A DNA stretch of 64,000 nt. It comes from Umbilicaria muhlenbergii (lineage: Eukaryota > Ascomycota > Lecanoromycetes > Umbilicariales > Umbilicariaceae). A program made the translations under genes and the position numbers. The notes beneath the pieces were generated by a model. The model did not search any database. It was not told where the DNA came from and saw nothing but the letters and a program-made list of their open reading frames with translations. Of the stretch, positions 35,248-47,090 are shown in pieces (the first letter of the stretch is position 1; the number at the start of each line of letters is the position of its first letter). The stretch is from the NCBI GenBank assembly GCA_000611775.1, contig KK106987.1, positions 248,001 to 312,000 on the forward strand, in the 5' to 3' direction.

Positions 35248-36958
35248 ATGAATCTCTCCTTGATTGATCCTTTCGTTCTTGCGCAGGATTATCCTGACTC
35301 ACTTACCGGCAAACTAAGTGAGCACAAACCGATGCCATCACCTGTTTGTTCACTATATACTGAAAGGGTGTAGGTTCTGGGCATGCGACGTGCATTCGCT
35401 TCAATCGCAGAGGAGACTTCCTTGCCTCTGGCAGGGTATTGCTAGTAACCAGTTTTCCGATCTGCTTCTAGAAGGCCTGACGTTTCCTACTAGGTCGATG
35501 GCACCATTGTTATATTTGACGTTGAGACGAATGGGGTTGCTCGCAAACTACGCGGTCATACGCGCCAGATTCAGGCGCTGAGGTGCGACGGCACCTACTA
35601 CATGCGTGATGGGCGAAGCTAAGTGATCGCAGCTGGTCTCGCAACGGCAGATATCTTCTTAGCTCCTCTCAAGACTGGAAGTGTGTGCTCTGGGACCTGA
35701 AAGATGGCTCGAGAGTACGGACGGTGCGGTTTGAAGCTCCGGTCTACATTGCAGAGCTTCATCCATATAACCAGTTAGTGTCCGACTGCAATTCTCCAAA
35801 GGTGTGTGCTGATACTCGGGTCAGCCTTCTTTTCGTCGCTTCTCTCTTCGAAGATCAGCCATTGCTCGTAGATATCTCCAGCGCCGTACCTGTCAAACGC
35901 CGGATACCTTCCGCACCTCGGAGACTTCAAATGGACGGTGATGTCGTCAGTGAGAAGCAGATCGCTCAGGACGCCAAACAGTCAACATGTGTCACCATCT
36001 TCACTTCACTTGGCAACCACATCATAGCCGGTACTAGCAAGGGCTGGTTGAACATTATCGAAACGGAATCCTGTCAGACCATACATTCGACGCGTCTATG
36101 CAACGGGGTAGTTATATTCTTGCGACTAACAGCATCGGGACGTGACATGGTCGTCAACTCTAGTGATCGGATAATCCGTACGATCCCCATTCCGGATCTC
36201 TCTCGTGTCGACCTGGATATCGACAACATTAAGATTGAAGTGGAGCATAAATTCCAAGACGTCGTGAACAAACTATCTTGGAATCATGTAGCGTTCAGCT
36301 CCACTGGGGAATATGTCACTGCATCAACGTATATGAACCACGATATCTATGTTTGGGAAAGAAGTCATGGCAGCCTGGTCAAGATTTTAGAAGGGCCTAA
36401 GGAAGAACTTGGGGTAGTGGAGGTCTAGCCTAATGCCTTGATCACTGAGACGAGTACATGTTATTAACTATGTTGCAGTGGCATCCACTACGACCTCTGG
36501 TCGCGGCTTGCGGGCTTGAGACCGGGCGGGTTTATCTGTGGTCGATTATCACTCCACAACGATGGTCAGCTCTCGCTCCAGACTTTGCCGAAGTGGAAGA
36601 AAATGTCGAGTACATTGAGCGCGAGGACGAATTCGACATCCACCCCATCGAGGAGATTCACAAGCGGCGTTTAGATTTGGAGGATGAAGACGTCGACGTC
36701 CTTACCATTGAGCCTGTTAAGGGAGAGACCGAGGAAGAGACTTTCCGCATGCCTGTACTCTTGGACATCGATGATAGCGAAAGCGAAGAAGACATCGTGG
36801 CCGTTGGCCCTGGTACTATGAGGCGAAGGAGCCCTGGCGAAGGTAGAGAATGGATGAACGGAGCAGAGAGTGGAGCGAGTGGCGACGAGCGTGGTCCTTC
36901 GAAGAGGCCTGCTACCAATGGAACGACGAAAGCTCAGAATAAATCACGGCGGCGCTAG
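35248..36958 (+). CDS. SWD1: COMPASS subunit Swd1 / RbBP5-like WD40 protein
   Basis: WD40 scaffold of the Set1/COMPASS H3K4 methyltransferase. Six exons, 35248-35317, 35374-35435, 35494-35582, 35633-35773, 35825-36422 and 36479-36958, encode 479 residues. The product begins MNLSLIDPFVLAQDYPDSL. WD repeats include GHATCIRFNRRGDFLASG, RVDGTIVIFDVET and GHTRQIQALSWSRNGRYLLS. The Swd1 block follows: DLKDGSRVRTVRFEAPVYIA, HPYN joined across an intron to LLFVASLFEDQPLLVDIS. Then come SKGWLNIIETESCQ, LSWNHVAFSSTGEYVTAS and VEWHPLRPLVAACGLETGRV. The acidic hinge ENVEYIEREDEFDI is typical of RbBP5, which contacts the methyltransferase module. The tail is acidic then basic. The donor of the last intron is weak (GTCTAG), but the join matches the family. 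Confidence 0.95.
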
Positions 36959-37790
36959 GTGGGCTCAGAGTGGGCTTCCGGAGCATTTACTGCTTGAGGC
37001 CTTGGTACCTCTCTGCTATCATAATTGTTCTCATTGATATGCTGCATAGAAAGCAACAAGGGCGAGGGCAATTCTCAATGGCATTTGAATCGTCTTCGGA
37101 GTGGAACGAGCGGCAGTGCTGTAGCTAATGGGACGAGCAAGAGGTGGTTTGGAGATATTTTGTCTGTAAGGGTTGGACTGCATAACGCACCTTGCGAGCT
37201 ATGGGTCGCTCGTCATATGGTAACCATGCCGGCAAGAACACCACATGTACGACAATCTTTGCGATTCCTGGCATTGTTGACGACCTTGAGGTGCAGTCTC
37301 GCCAGTCTTGCCCCACACCGAGCGACAGTATTTTGACTAAACAGCTGAATAACTGTAGAGCATGAAGAGATAGGAAGTATCGTTTAACTGCACATATCGA
37401 GAGTTGATTAGCCCTACAGTTTCGTAGTTGAAAGCTTTTCTATTTTTGTTGTGGTTGTGAAGTTACACCGCTGTGAACTCTGAAGGCTGCAATTGTCAAC
37501 CCCCGCAGAGGATGGGCCGCCCCAATTAAGCACGTATAAGGTAAGTATCGGAGTAGGTAGTACGGTAAGCTAAAGTAAGGTAAAGGTGGCTCGGGTGGCA
37601 GAACAAGGCGAGTGACGAGACAGCTTGAAGCTTCTGGTTATCTGTTGGGGGCTGTGGGGGGATGCTAAAGGTGCTATCGGGACGGCAACATCCCTGTCTC
37701 GCCGATTGCCTTGGTGGGCACGGTGGGGTACGGGGCTTCAGCGGGAGGTCAGTTCGTTAAGATAAGATAGGGGTCTTGGTGTTGCCTTGG

Positions 37791-37822
<32 letters not shown>

Positions 37823-38124
37823 TTGGCCTTAACCTTGATCTTGATCTTGTCCGAGCTCATGTTCTCGAACTTGCTTCACCTTCGTCCCACCCCTCCGCCC
37901 ATGTGTGCCACTGGAACAGAGCTTTGTAGTCGTCTACCTTACATGGCCCTTTTACTTCATGTCCATTCACTGCTCGTTAGTGCAGTGCGCTAATCAGTCT
38001 TCATTTCATACCTTACCCTGACATCCTCAAATGTGTATGCATCCGCAGCTATTTGTGTCAACGTTTACGCACCACCGCTTTCAACACTGACGTTACACCT
38101 CTCTGGAGTTCTCCGCGCAGCGAT
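36959..38124. other. Intergenic between SWD1 and the glucosyltransferase gene
   Basis: About 1.2 kb tandem spacer. It has a G-rich, GGTAAG-rich stretch near 37,530-37,600 and a CCTTGA hexamer tract (37,785-37,850). No conserved coding sequence was recognised. Confidence 0.5.
37785..37850. repeat. CCTTGA hexanucleotide microsatellite
   Basis: A run of CCTTGG and CCTTGA units grading into CTTGAT units, about 11 copies, 275-340 bp upstream of the glucosyltransferase start. It resembles a promoter pyrimidine tract. Confidence 0.85.
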
Positions 38125-41100
38125 ATGTCGTTGAACGGCCACAAGTCCGGAGAGGCTTCCCCAGATGAGCCCGCCCTCCCACCAAGTGTGATTGCACAGG
38201 CCCAGGCTGCCGCAGCCAGCAGCGCAATGGATGCCAAACGGGTGTAAGATATTTACGACTTAGCTCATCCCCAGCCGCTAACCACATATCAGCAACCACG
38301 CGCCCGCAACCAAGTCTCCGGAGAACTTGGGAACGCCTGGTGCTGAAGCCGCCGCCAAAAGTAGCCAGGAGTATATGCAAAGCGCCATGCAAGATACACC
38401 CATCGAAAACGTGCCTCCTCCCGATTTCAGCGAGACCTATGGCCAGGTCGACATCAGCCAGGATGGGTTCGACACACAGGCAAGGGTCGCAAGTACGCAG
38501 ACTGCAGACCGGCGTCGGGGGCGCAAAAGCTGATGACTCATAGGTGATGGCCGAGTAAACATTAGGATTCATCAACAGTCCCGCCGATTATCTGATCTAC
38601 TCGTCCCGGCGCTGCGGAGCCAGCTTGATCTTCAGATTGCTGCGGATCGGCCAGCAAGCCCCGCTGCTTATGTTCCGCCCTCTTTGGGTGGATCCGCGAG
38701 CCAGGAGCATCCACCTCCCATGAATGTTGTCATCCATGTCGTCGGCTCCCGTGGAGACGTGCAGCCATTCGTCGCCTTAGGTCAGGTCTTGAAGCGTACG
38801 TATGGCCATCGAGTGCGCTTAGCTACTCACCCAACCTTCCGAACCCTGGTGGAGGAGAACGGCTTGGAATTCTTCAGCATCAGCGGTGATCCGGCAGAAC
38901 TCATGGCTTTCATGGTGAAGAACCCTGGTCTCATGCCCGGGATGGACTCTTTACGTAGCGGAGACATTGGGAAACGACGGAAAGGCATGTATGATATCGT
39001 CAAGGGCTGTTGGAGGTCATGCTTCGAAACCGGCGATGGTACAGGTGTCGAAGTCTCGGATGATCGTATGGACACACGCACGAGCTTCGACAGTGGTGTA
39101 TCCGTGGGTGGAGATCCTGCCACCAGACCTTTTGTGGCTGATGTCATCATCGCGAACCCTCCCAGCTTTGCCCATATCCACTGTGCAGAGAAACTTGGGA
39201 TCCCGCTACATCTGATGTTCACGTGAGTCCCATGCGCCTTCCCAGATGTGCGGACGCAGCTGACGGAGACAACAGTATGCCGTGGTCACCAACCCAAGCA
39301 TTTCCACACCCTCTAGCAAACATCCAGTCCTCAAATGCCGATACCAGTATGACAAATTTCGTCAGCTATGCCCTAGTCGAGATGATGACATGGCAAGGGC
39401 TGGGCGACGTAATTAACAGATTTCGAGAAAAGAGCCTAGGCTTGGAGCCAGTCAGTCTGATGTGGGCACCTGGTATGGCAAGTCGGTTACGTATCCCTTA
39501 CACATATTGCTGGTGAGATCCCGTCAATCTCTGCTCGCTTGTCCCTGTTACCCTCCGACTGCGTTATTCTAATTCACCTGTCACGTCAGGTCGCCGGCAT
39601 TGATACCTAAACCCAAGGATTGGGGACCACACATCTCTATCTCCGGCTTCTACTTCCTTTCTCTAGCGGGAAATTACACTCCTTCGCCAGAGCTTGCGGC
39701 GTTTCTCAACACTGGGCCGCCGCCTGTATATATTGGTTTCGGATCTATCGTGGTCGACGATCCCAATGCTATGACTAAACTCATCTTTGACGCCGTCAAG
39801 AAGACTGGTCAGCGCGCTCTGGTGTCGAAAGGATGGGGTGGATTTGGCGCCGATGCACTTGGAGTTCCTGAGGGCGTTTTCATGCTCGGTAATGTGCCCC
39901 ACGATTGGCTTTTTAAACGCGTATCATGCGTTGTGCATCATGGCGGTGCAGGCACGACTGCAGCAGGAATTGCTCTGGGTAAGCCGACTGTCATTGTGCC
40001 CTTCTTTGGAGATCAGCCTTTCTGGGGTGCCATGGTTGCGAAGGCCGGGGCTGGACCGCCACCTATTCCGCACAAACACTTGACCTCTGATAGTCTTGCT
40101 TCTGCCATCAAAGAAGCGCTGAAGCCCACTGCTCTACAGAGAGCGCGGGAGCTCGGAGCCAAGATTAGTACCGAGCAAGGCACGGAGGCTGGAGCGCAGA
40201 GCTTCCATAGAAACTTAGACGTGGATGCTCTGAGATGCGCTTTGGCACCCAGTCGGGCTGCCGTATGGCGGGTCAGACGTACCGACCTCAGGCTCAGTGC
40301 ATTTGCCGCCTCCACCCTTGCAAATGAAGGCCTGTTAAACTTCAGCGATCTTAGGCTGTGAGACTCACCACTCCAACCAAATTTTCCACCTGTATGCTGA
40401 CCATTCCCAGATATCGTCCCAAGGAGTACGATTCGGAGGATGGCCCCTGGGATCCCATATCGGGCGGTGCATCTGCGCTGCTTGGTACAATAGGTAGCAT
40501 GATGATGGGCTTCGCCGACTTTCCTGTGGAGATCCTAAGAGCAATCAAAGTCAAGCAGCCAGAACGTTCAGAAGTTGGAGGAAAGTTCGATGGTACCGAA
40601 CACGCTGATGCCACACCTAGTGGTAAGCCAGCAGACAGCACGACGGACATAAACGAGTCTGTGAAAGAAAAAGAACATCCTTTGGAGTCCGTTACGATCA
40701 GCGGTGTAGATAGCCATAACGCATCAACTCCTGGTGCGCATTGCGACTCGCTAGCTCATGCGCTCAACGGGCACACGCGCAGACCATCCCACAACAAACG
40801 GGACAGTTCGGATATGGGCCCGCCAAAGACTACGCAGTCCGCCCGTGAGACTTCTCCGTATGGAAGTCACATTTCGCTTGAGGCTGCCCTGGGTGCTGGA
40901 AAGGGAGTTGGCCGCATCGTGGGGGCTGGGCTTAAGTCACCAATGGACTTTACGCTTGGTCTTGCCAGAGGGTTTCATAATGCACCGAAGCTTTATGGAG
41001 ACGAGAGTGTTCGTACGCCAGAGAAGGTTACGGGATTTCATAGTGGGCTGAAAGTGGCAGGAAAGGTGTGTAAAACGCTCTCAAGATAAGTCTTGGGTTG

Positions 41101-42330
41101 TAGACTAACGATTAAAGGAATTTGGTTTCGGATTTTATGATGGTATCTCCGGGCTTGTCACACAGCCACTGGAAGGGGCGAAGAAGGAGGGTGTCGCAGG
41201 GTTCATCAAAGGCTTTGGCAAAGGCATTGGAGGGGTTGTTCTCAAGCCCGGTGCAGGTGAGTGCCCGTTCTTGCATACTTGCTGTGGGAAGAAACGCTTA
41301 CTATTTAGCCATATGGGGTTTACCTGGCTACACGTTCAAAGGTATCTACAAGGAACTCCAGAAGCACCTGGGTTCCAGCGTACAGAACTATATCATTGCT
41401 GCTCGCACCGCCCAGGGGTACGAGGATTGGAGGCTGTCCACCCATGAGGAACGTCTCGAGGTCGTTAGCCAATGGCATACGACCCAGGTCCAGATTGATA
41501 AACAAATTAAGAAGTTTGGCCGTAGCGGTTCTCAACTGGCCATGGAGTTCAACAAAACAAGACACATGACATTCGATAAGAGAAAGCAGTACGCCGAGGA
41601 GAAGAAGGAAAAGAGGCGAAAGAGAGAAGGCAGGGACCTCAGCCCGAGTGGAACCAACGCAGGAGCCGGCAGAGCAGGATCAGACAATTTCCATGCGCAG
41701 ACTGCATCGCAGAGTCCGCTCCATGAGAATGAGTCCGCAACCTACGAGAGGGCAATTCGTGAATCAGTCAAAGCCACTTCTCGAGGTGATCCCGATGAGG
41801 ATATGCTCATTGAGCGAGCCATCAGGGCTAGTGTCGCCGAGCTTCAACTGGCCACAGAGGAGAGAGATGAAGACAACGCTGTTCGGAGAGCAGTGCGCGC
41901 GAGTGTGGCTGAAGCTGGCCGGGTTCGTGATGAACGTGGGGGCCCCTCTGCCGCGGGCGCAGTGGATATCTCGGACGACCGCGATAGCGCACCAAAGCAG
42001 GCTCAAAAAAGGGATGACCACCGAAAATATTCCCAGAACGAAACAAATAGCGCCCTAGGTCTTAGCGAACCGACTGATTCAGGTATTGACACAGATGACG
42101 ACGAAGTAATGCAAATGATACTTGAAAAGTCCAAGCACACCTCTACGGCACCTGATACTGGAGAAGCCGATGTGCAGAAGGCGATTAAGCTTTCAAAGAA
42201 GACTCACTGGGAATCTGCAGAGAAAGAGTTGCGCGCTAAGGCTGAGGAGGAGATTGTGCTTGAATACGTCAAGAAGCAGAGTCTGGCTGAAGAACAATAT
42301 CAACAATCACGTGAAGCGAGAGGGTTATGA
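38125..42330 (+). CDS. Sterol 3-beta-glucosyltransferase-like GT28/UGT protein with C-terminal UIM-like repeats
   Basis: Eight exons, 38125-38243, 38293-38492, 38544-39222, 39276-39512, 39590-40357, 40411-41065, 41118-41256 and 41309-42330, encode 1,272 residues. The glycosyltransferase spans about 166-610: VVIHVVGSRGDVQPFVALGQ at the N-domain and VYIGFGSIVVDD, GNVPHDWLF, CVVHHGGAGTTAAGIALGKP and PFFGDQPFWG in the UDP-sugar-binding C-domain. This is the Atg26/UGT80 type, which glucosylates sterols. It lacks the PH/GRAM membrane domains of Atg26. Instead, a conserved glycine-rich helical segment, FGFYDGISGLVTQPLEGAKK and GFGKGIGGVVLKPGAAIW (about 886-960), resembles VPS13/ATG2 C-terminal sequence. 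Five UIM-like motifs follow (about 1,075-1,240), for example ERAIRASVAEL and VRRAVRASVAEA. The role of this tail is unknown. The gene ends about 100 bp before the AT-rich compartment. Confidence 0.93.
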
Positions 42331-43904
42331 GTTAGACTTATTCAGCAAGAATTGTCAAAGCGGAGACAGAAGCAAAAGCAAGAACTGTTGAGCTTTATCA
42401 ATTTTCCATTAATGACTTTAATATCAGTGCATCTTGAGTCTTGAACACTGTAAAACATTACTGTGTAAAGTTGTTTGCATTTTTGCTAAGATAAAGTATT
42501 AATAATATAAAAATTACTTTATTCACTCAGAACACTTTATTTTAAATTAATTATAATATAAGTTTATGATAAATATTTATAAAAAAACAACATAACTGTA
42601 ACTTAAAGATTATAAAGTTTAATAAGGTTTAAAAATTTATATATATCATAAGAATTAAATTTTTTACAAACTTTGTCTTTTAAATTTTAATAATAACTTA
42701 TTTAATAATATGTTATTTTTTATTGATTTTTATATTTATTTCTTTCTATATTTATAATATTATTTATATATTTATTAAAAATTTTATTGTAAGTTATTTT
42801 TTAAGTAGTATATTTATAGTTTCATTAATTTAATTTATTATAAGAAAATTATTTCAGTAAATACTTAAAATGACCTCTCTTAACTTGTAAATTCTTAAAA
42901 TAATCCTCAAAAGTTCATAATTCCTCATTTAACTCTTTATAAATATTAAAGTATAGAAACATTTACACTGTAAATTAACATCAAGAGATAAATTAATAAC
43001 AGTGTTTTACTTTCTTTCAAAACTTATTTCTTAAAGATTGAGTTTAAGATAAGTGTAGAAAATATTTGTGTTGTTGTATACTCATAATTTTTATTATAAG
43101 TAATTATACTTCATCTGCTTATAAGCTCATCTACTAATAATTGTTCAGTTGTTAAAAGAATTATTAGTGAGTGAACTTTGTAAAGTATGATTAGAAGTTT
43201 ACCTTAATTAAGATTATAATTAAAAACTTGATTAAAAGTGCTGAATTTTAGTTGATAAAAAATAATTACTGAACTTATTAAGAGCTTTATAAAGAAAAGA
43301 GGTAAGTGATTCAATGTAATAAATAAATTATAAATTAAAGTCAGTTCATACTTTGTTTAAATAATCTAAATTATATAAATAAATATATAAAATACAGCTT
43401 GAAAGTACCTTTATAGAAAGCTGAGAATTAAATAAAAAATTATAAAGTTTTAAGAGTTATTTCAGGAATTTACAAGTTAAAGAGGATTATTTTAAGTATT
43501 TATTAAAATTACATCAAAATTTATTATATTTATAGCTATAAAACTATAGTACTCTTTATTATAAAAAGTGTATAATTAAATATATAATAATATTATATAT
43601 AATTCTGTATTATTAAAATTAATAATTAAGAAATAAAAGAAAAAAGAAAATACAAAGTTTTAATATACATTATTCAATTATTTATAAAGTGTTAAATTAA
43701 ATATATTATTATATTATAATAATTATTTTTCTCTTTATATATTGACTTTTTAGCGTTGCTATAAAGGCTATTAAAATATTATTATTATAATATAACTATA
43801 ATGTGAGCATTCAGTGTACAGAACTCATCAGGTGCTAGTTTAAAATAAAAAAAATTATATTTAACAACAACATAATCTTGCAAAGATAACTTTTATTAAT
43901 GAAT
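42331..43904. other. AT-rich gene-free boundary segment
   Basis: The first about 70 bp after the stop still resemble the gene block. From about 42,400 onward the sequence is overwhelmingly A and T, with long A/T runs and almost no CpG. No protein, RNA or terminal repeat is recognisable. It is probably repeat DNA decayed beyond recognition; mitochondrial genes are not seen. Confidence 0.6.
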
Positions 43905-44062
43905 CAACTTCATGAAAAAGTTCAGTTAATAAACATCACTTCTGATACTTCATAAAAGTGATTAAAGAAGTTGACATCATTGATAACACTTCATGAAAAT
44001 GTGATTCAGTAATGAACACCTTGTAAAGACAACTTCATTAAGATGATTACTTCATGAAATCT
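43905..44062. repeat. Irregular short tandem repeat with ACTTCATGAAA words
   Basis: The word ACTTCATGAAA, with spacers such as GTGATTCAGTAATGAACA, recurs three or four times, irregularly, over about 160 bp. It sits just left of the oldest LTR-element remnant. It could be part of that element's terminal region or an older satellite. Confidence 0.5.
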
Positions 44063-44099
44063 TCCTCAAGCAGGCTTACTTTAGAAGAGATATATTATA

Positions 44100-46870
44100 A
44101 GATTAAAACATGTTTCACTTTCTTTTTTAATAATAATTCTCTATTTATTAACAATATTATATTATTGCAAATCATCAACTATAAGCTTAAGTTATTATTA
44201 TCATATAACTTTATAATTTCTTAGTTAAAATATTACCTCATGATAATATGCTTACAGTTTTATTGCTTCAATTTATTGTAAGAATGCTGTTCAGCAAGAA
44301 TGATTAAAAACTTATAAACTCCTCAATCAGCCTCTGTAATAATTTTATCAATCACTTCAAAAACTTCACAAGCAATAATTCAAGATGATTTTATCATTTA
44401 ACTTTTAATCATGACACATCACTCCTATATTCTCTGAGGAGCTTATTATGATGAATATCAGAATTTAACTTATGAAGATTCAACTCATGAGTGAGAAGGA
44501 ACATATTAAGCAGATTAAGCTTAAAATTTACAAATAATTTATATTAAATTCATCTTCAACTTTAAAACACACCTGTTATGAAAAGTGAGTCAAAGATGAA
44601 AATCTTTACTGTATGAAGAACTACTCTCACTTTCAGTAATATGTACATCAAATTAAGCACCTTCTTGTGAAGCTTCACCTTGAAGAGTCAGATTATTATC
44701 TGAACTATAAAATCATAAAATGATGAATCACACATTATAAAAAAAAGAGCTTGAAAGATATCTGAAAAAGTTAAAAGAACTTTTTAAAGTCTCTTTTAAA
44801 AAATCATAATAATCAGGTGTATAACACATAAATGAATTAAATAAATTATCACAAGTTAAGCAGTGAATCTGATGATGAGTATTTTCACAAGTCAGATAAA
44901 CTTCTGATTTAAATAAAAAATAAAGTGAAGAATTATCATTAAATTCAATTAATGATCTTCTTCAAAAGCTTGAATCATGTCATAAAACAGAAGATTTACA
45001 GACACTCTGTGTTTTTAAACTTTCATAAAGATTTAATTACATTTATGAAGAAACTCTGTCTCAACATTAAAATTAAAACTCACTTACAGATAATAATCAT
45101 GAATAATGATTTCAGCAGAAACATCTTTGTGAACATCATAAAGTGAAAAAATTACAAATTTACAACATTTATCATCATTACATCACATGATCTGAAATCT
45201 TTATGAGAAGTATTTTTTAATGAAGACTGCAACTACTGTGATAAGCATGAACATAAGGAACTGAATTGTCTTAAGAAGAAATTAAATAACACTGTGAGCA
45301 GAACTTTATCAACTGATTTAATTAATAATAATAATCATATCACAGCAGCCTCTGAGGCTATTATGAAAATCATCATAAAGTTAAAATCAGAGAAGAGTGC
45401 ATCATTTAAAATAAAAACATAATTATGACTTGTAATACATTTTATGAAAAAATCACTTTTAATTGTTTTTAACAATGTTAATGATCTCAATCTTTTTTGC
45501 AAGAATGTTGTGAAGAGTTTATCTTTAATCTTTAAGATATTATTGCTTCATCATGCTGAAGGAAATACCTTGTGAACTTATTTTTATTATTATGAAGTAA
45601 TAAAGGTTCAGAACTCTTTTGAAGTTTAAAAATAAACTCATGAATCTTTTACCTCTGCTGACTTAAAGATATCAGTGATCTTAAGATTATCATGATTATA
45701 ATGAAATAATCTGAAGATTGACTTCATCAATCTTATAATACAATGAAGATCAGATGCAGGGGACTTTTTAATAATTTTATTATTAAAAAAAATCATCATA
45801 AAAGGTCTCATAAGAAAACTCAGAGATCTTAAGATAAATTACATGATGCAGGAATTACAGGTGATAAATTTTAATAAATTAAAAAACTTCATGAACTTAA
45901 TTTTTGAAGCTTACAAGAGTCTTATGAAGATTTTTTTAAAAACTTAAGTGAAAACTCTGTCTTCTCATTACAAAGAAGATCACTTAATTAATTTGTTGAA
46001 GAAAACAATATCACTTTTTGATCTTATGTATAATCTTTTTATAAAGGAGTTGACTGTACTACAGAAGTATTTAAATATTAATCTCATGAATAAGTTTATT
46101 CAGTTGTTATGATCTTCTACAGGAGCATTAATACTTTTTGTATTTAAAAATAATAAAAGCTTGCAGCTCTGCATGAACTATTAAAAGTTAAATATTATTA
46201 CTTAAAAGAATTGATATCTTTTATCATTAATTAATAAGATCATGAATCATGTCTATAATACTTAAATCTTTATGAAGATTGATGTCAAAAACACTTATTA
46301 TCACATTCACATACATGAGGGTGATGAGTGAAAGACAGCATTTCATATTAAGTACAGATTGTATAAATATTTAATTATATTTTTTAAACTTATCAATGCT
46401 TCTGTGAGTTTTCAGTTTTACATTCATGAAGTTCTTCATGAATATTTAAACATCTTCATGATTATATTCCTGAATAATATCTTGATTTACTTAACAGAAG
46501 AGAGTTGACATAAATAATATATTTATATTATTTTGAAAGCTCTGCTCACAGCAAAGTTGTTCACAAAGCTTTTTAAATATTTATTTAATATGAAGCGTGT
46601 GCTCTTCCTGAGATATGTTATCACAGATACAGAGGTTGAAATGAAGATGAATCACATATTTATCATTATCAATTAATCAGAGTCAAAAAGTGTGCATAAA
46701 GTGTAAACATTTTTAAGCTTTATGAACTTTTACTGAAGATTCATAAAGAGTTTCTCATGTATCACTGCATCTTTCACAGAGATCACTAAAGAATTTAATG
46801 CAAAATTAAAAAAAAAGTTGATCTCATGAAGAGCAGACTTTTTATCTTCAGAGATGTAAATTATCTTTAA
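44100..46870 (+). mobile_element. Fossil Ty3/Gypsy LTR retrotransposon (element 0), partial
   Basis: Oldest-looking element of the nest, in plus orientation. Recognisable parts are a gag-like region ending in a CCHC zinc knuckle (about 45,225-45,290, spacing C-x2-C-x4-H-x4-C), a protease-like stretch and a Ty3/Gypsy reverse transcriptase (about 46,000-46,850). The reverse transcriptase includes the conserved catalytic neighbourhood NNILIYL and downstream family blocks. It is cut off at 46,870 by element A; its continuation is not seen in the window. The left end and any 5' LTR are undefined. It is heavily decayed, with dozens of breaks, and clearly dead. The family assignment rests on domain order and reverse-transcriptase similarity. 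Confidence 0.75.
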
Positions 46871-47090
46871 TGTCAAGTTTACACCTGAATGTTGTATTGA
46901 ACTGAACATTGTACTGAATGAATGACTGAATAAGTTAACAGTGATTAAATTAGTGAGCTTAATGCATACATAAAGACTTTAACCTTTGCACTTTTTCCTC
47001 CTTTTGCTTCTTAGACTAAAATTCTTCTCTGTAGCTAAATGTCAGCTGTTAAAACACATGCATTAATTCATAATCTGCATAGTTTTGATA
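46871..47090 (+). repeat. 5' LTR of element A
   Basis: 220 bp beginning TGTCAAGTTTACA and ending TTTTGATA. It matches, in inverse orientation, the two 263-bp LTRs of element B over its length, including the conserved ACATGCATTAATTCATAA block. It defines where A interrupts element 0. Confidence 0.85.

Noticed and set aside
35288-35302. TGACTCA heptamer near the start of SWD1
   Set aside because: It lies within the first coding exon and is explained by the codons for Asp-Ser-Leu, so I do not call it a regulatory site.
42400-44000. Mitochondrial DNA insertion as explanation of the AT-rich block
   Set aside because: No mitochondrial protein, tRNA or rRNA sequence is recognisable, and the neighbouring domains are nuclear Ty3/Gypsy.
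43905-44062. CRISPR-like array
   Set aside because: Repeat words are short, variable and unevenly spaced, in a eukaryotic AT-rich repeat.
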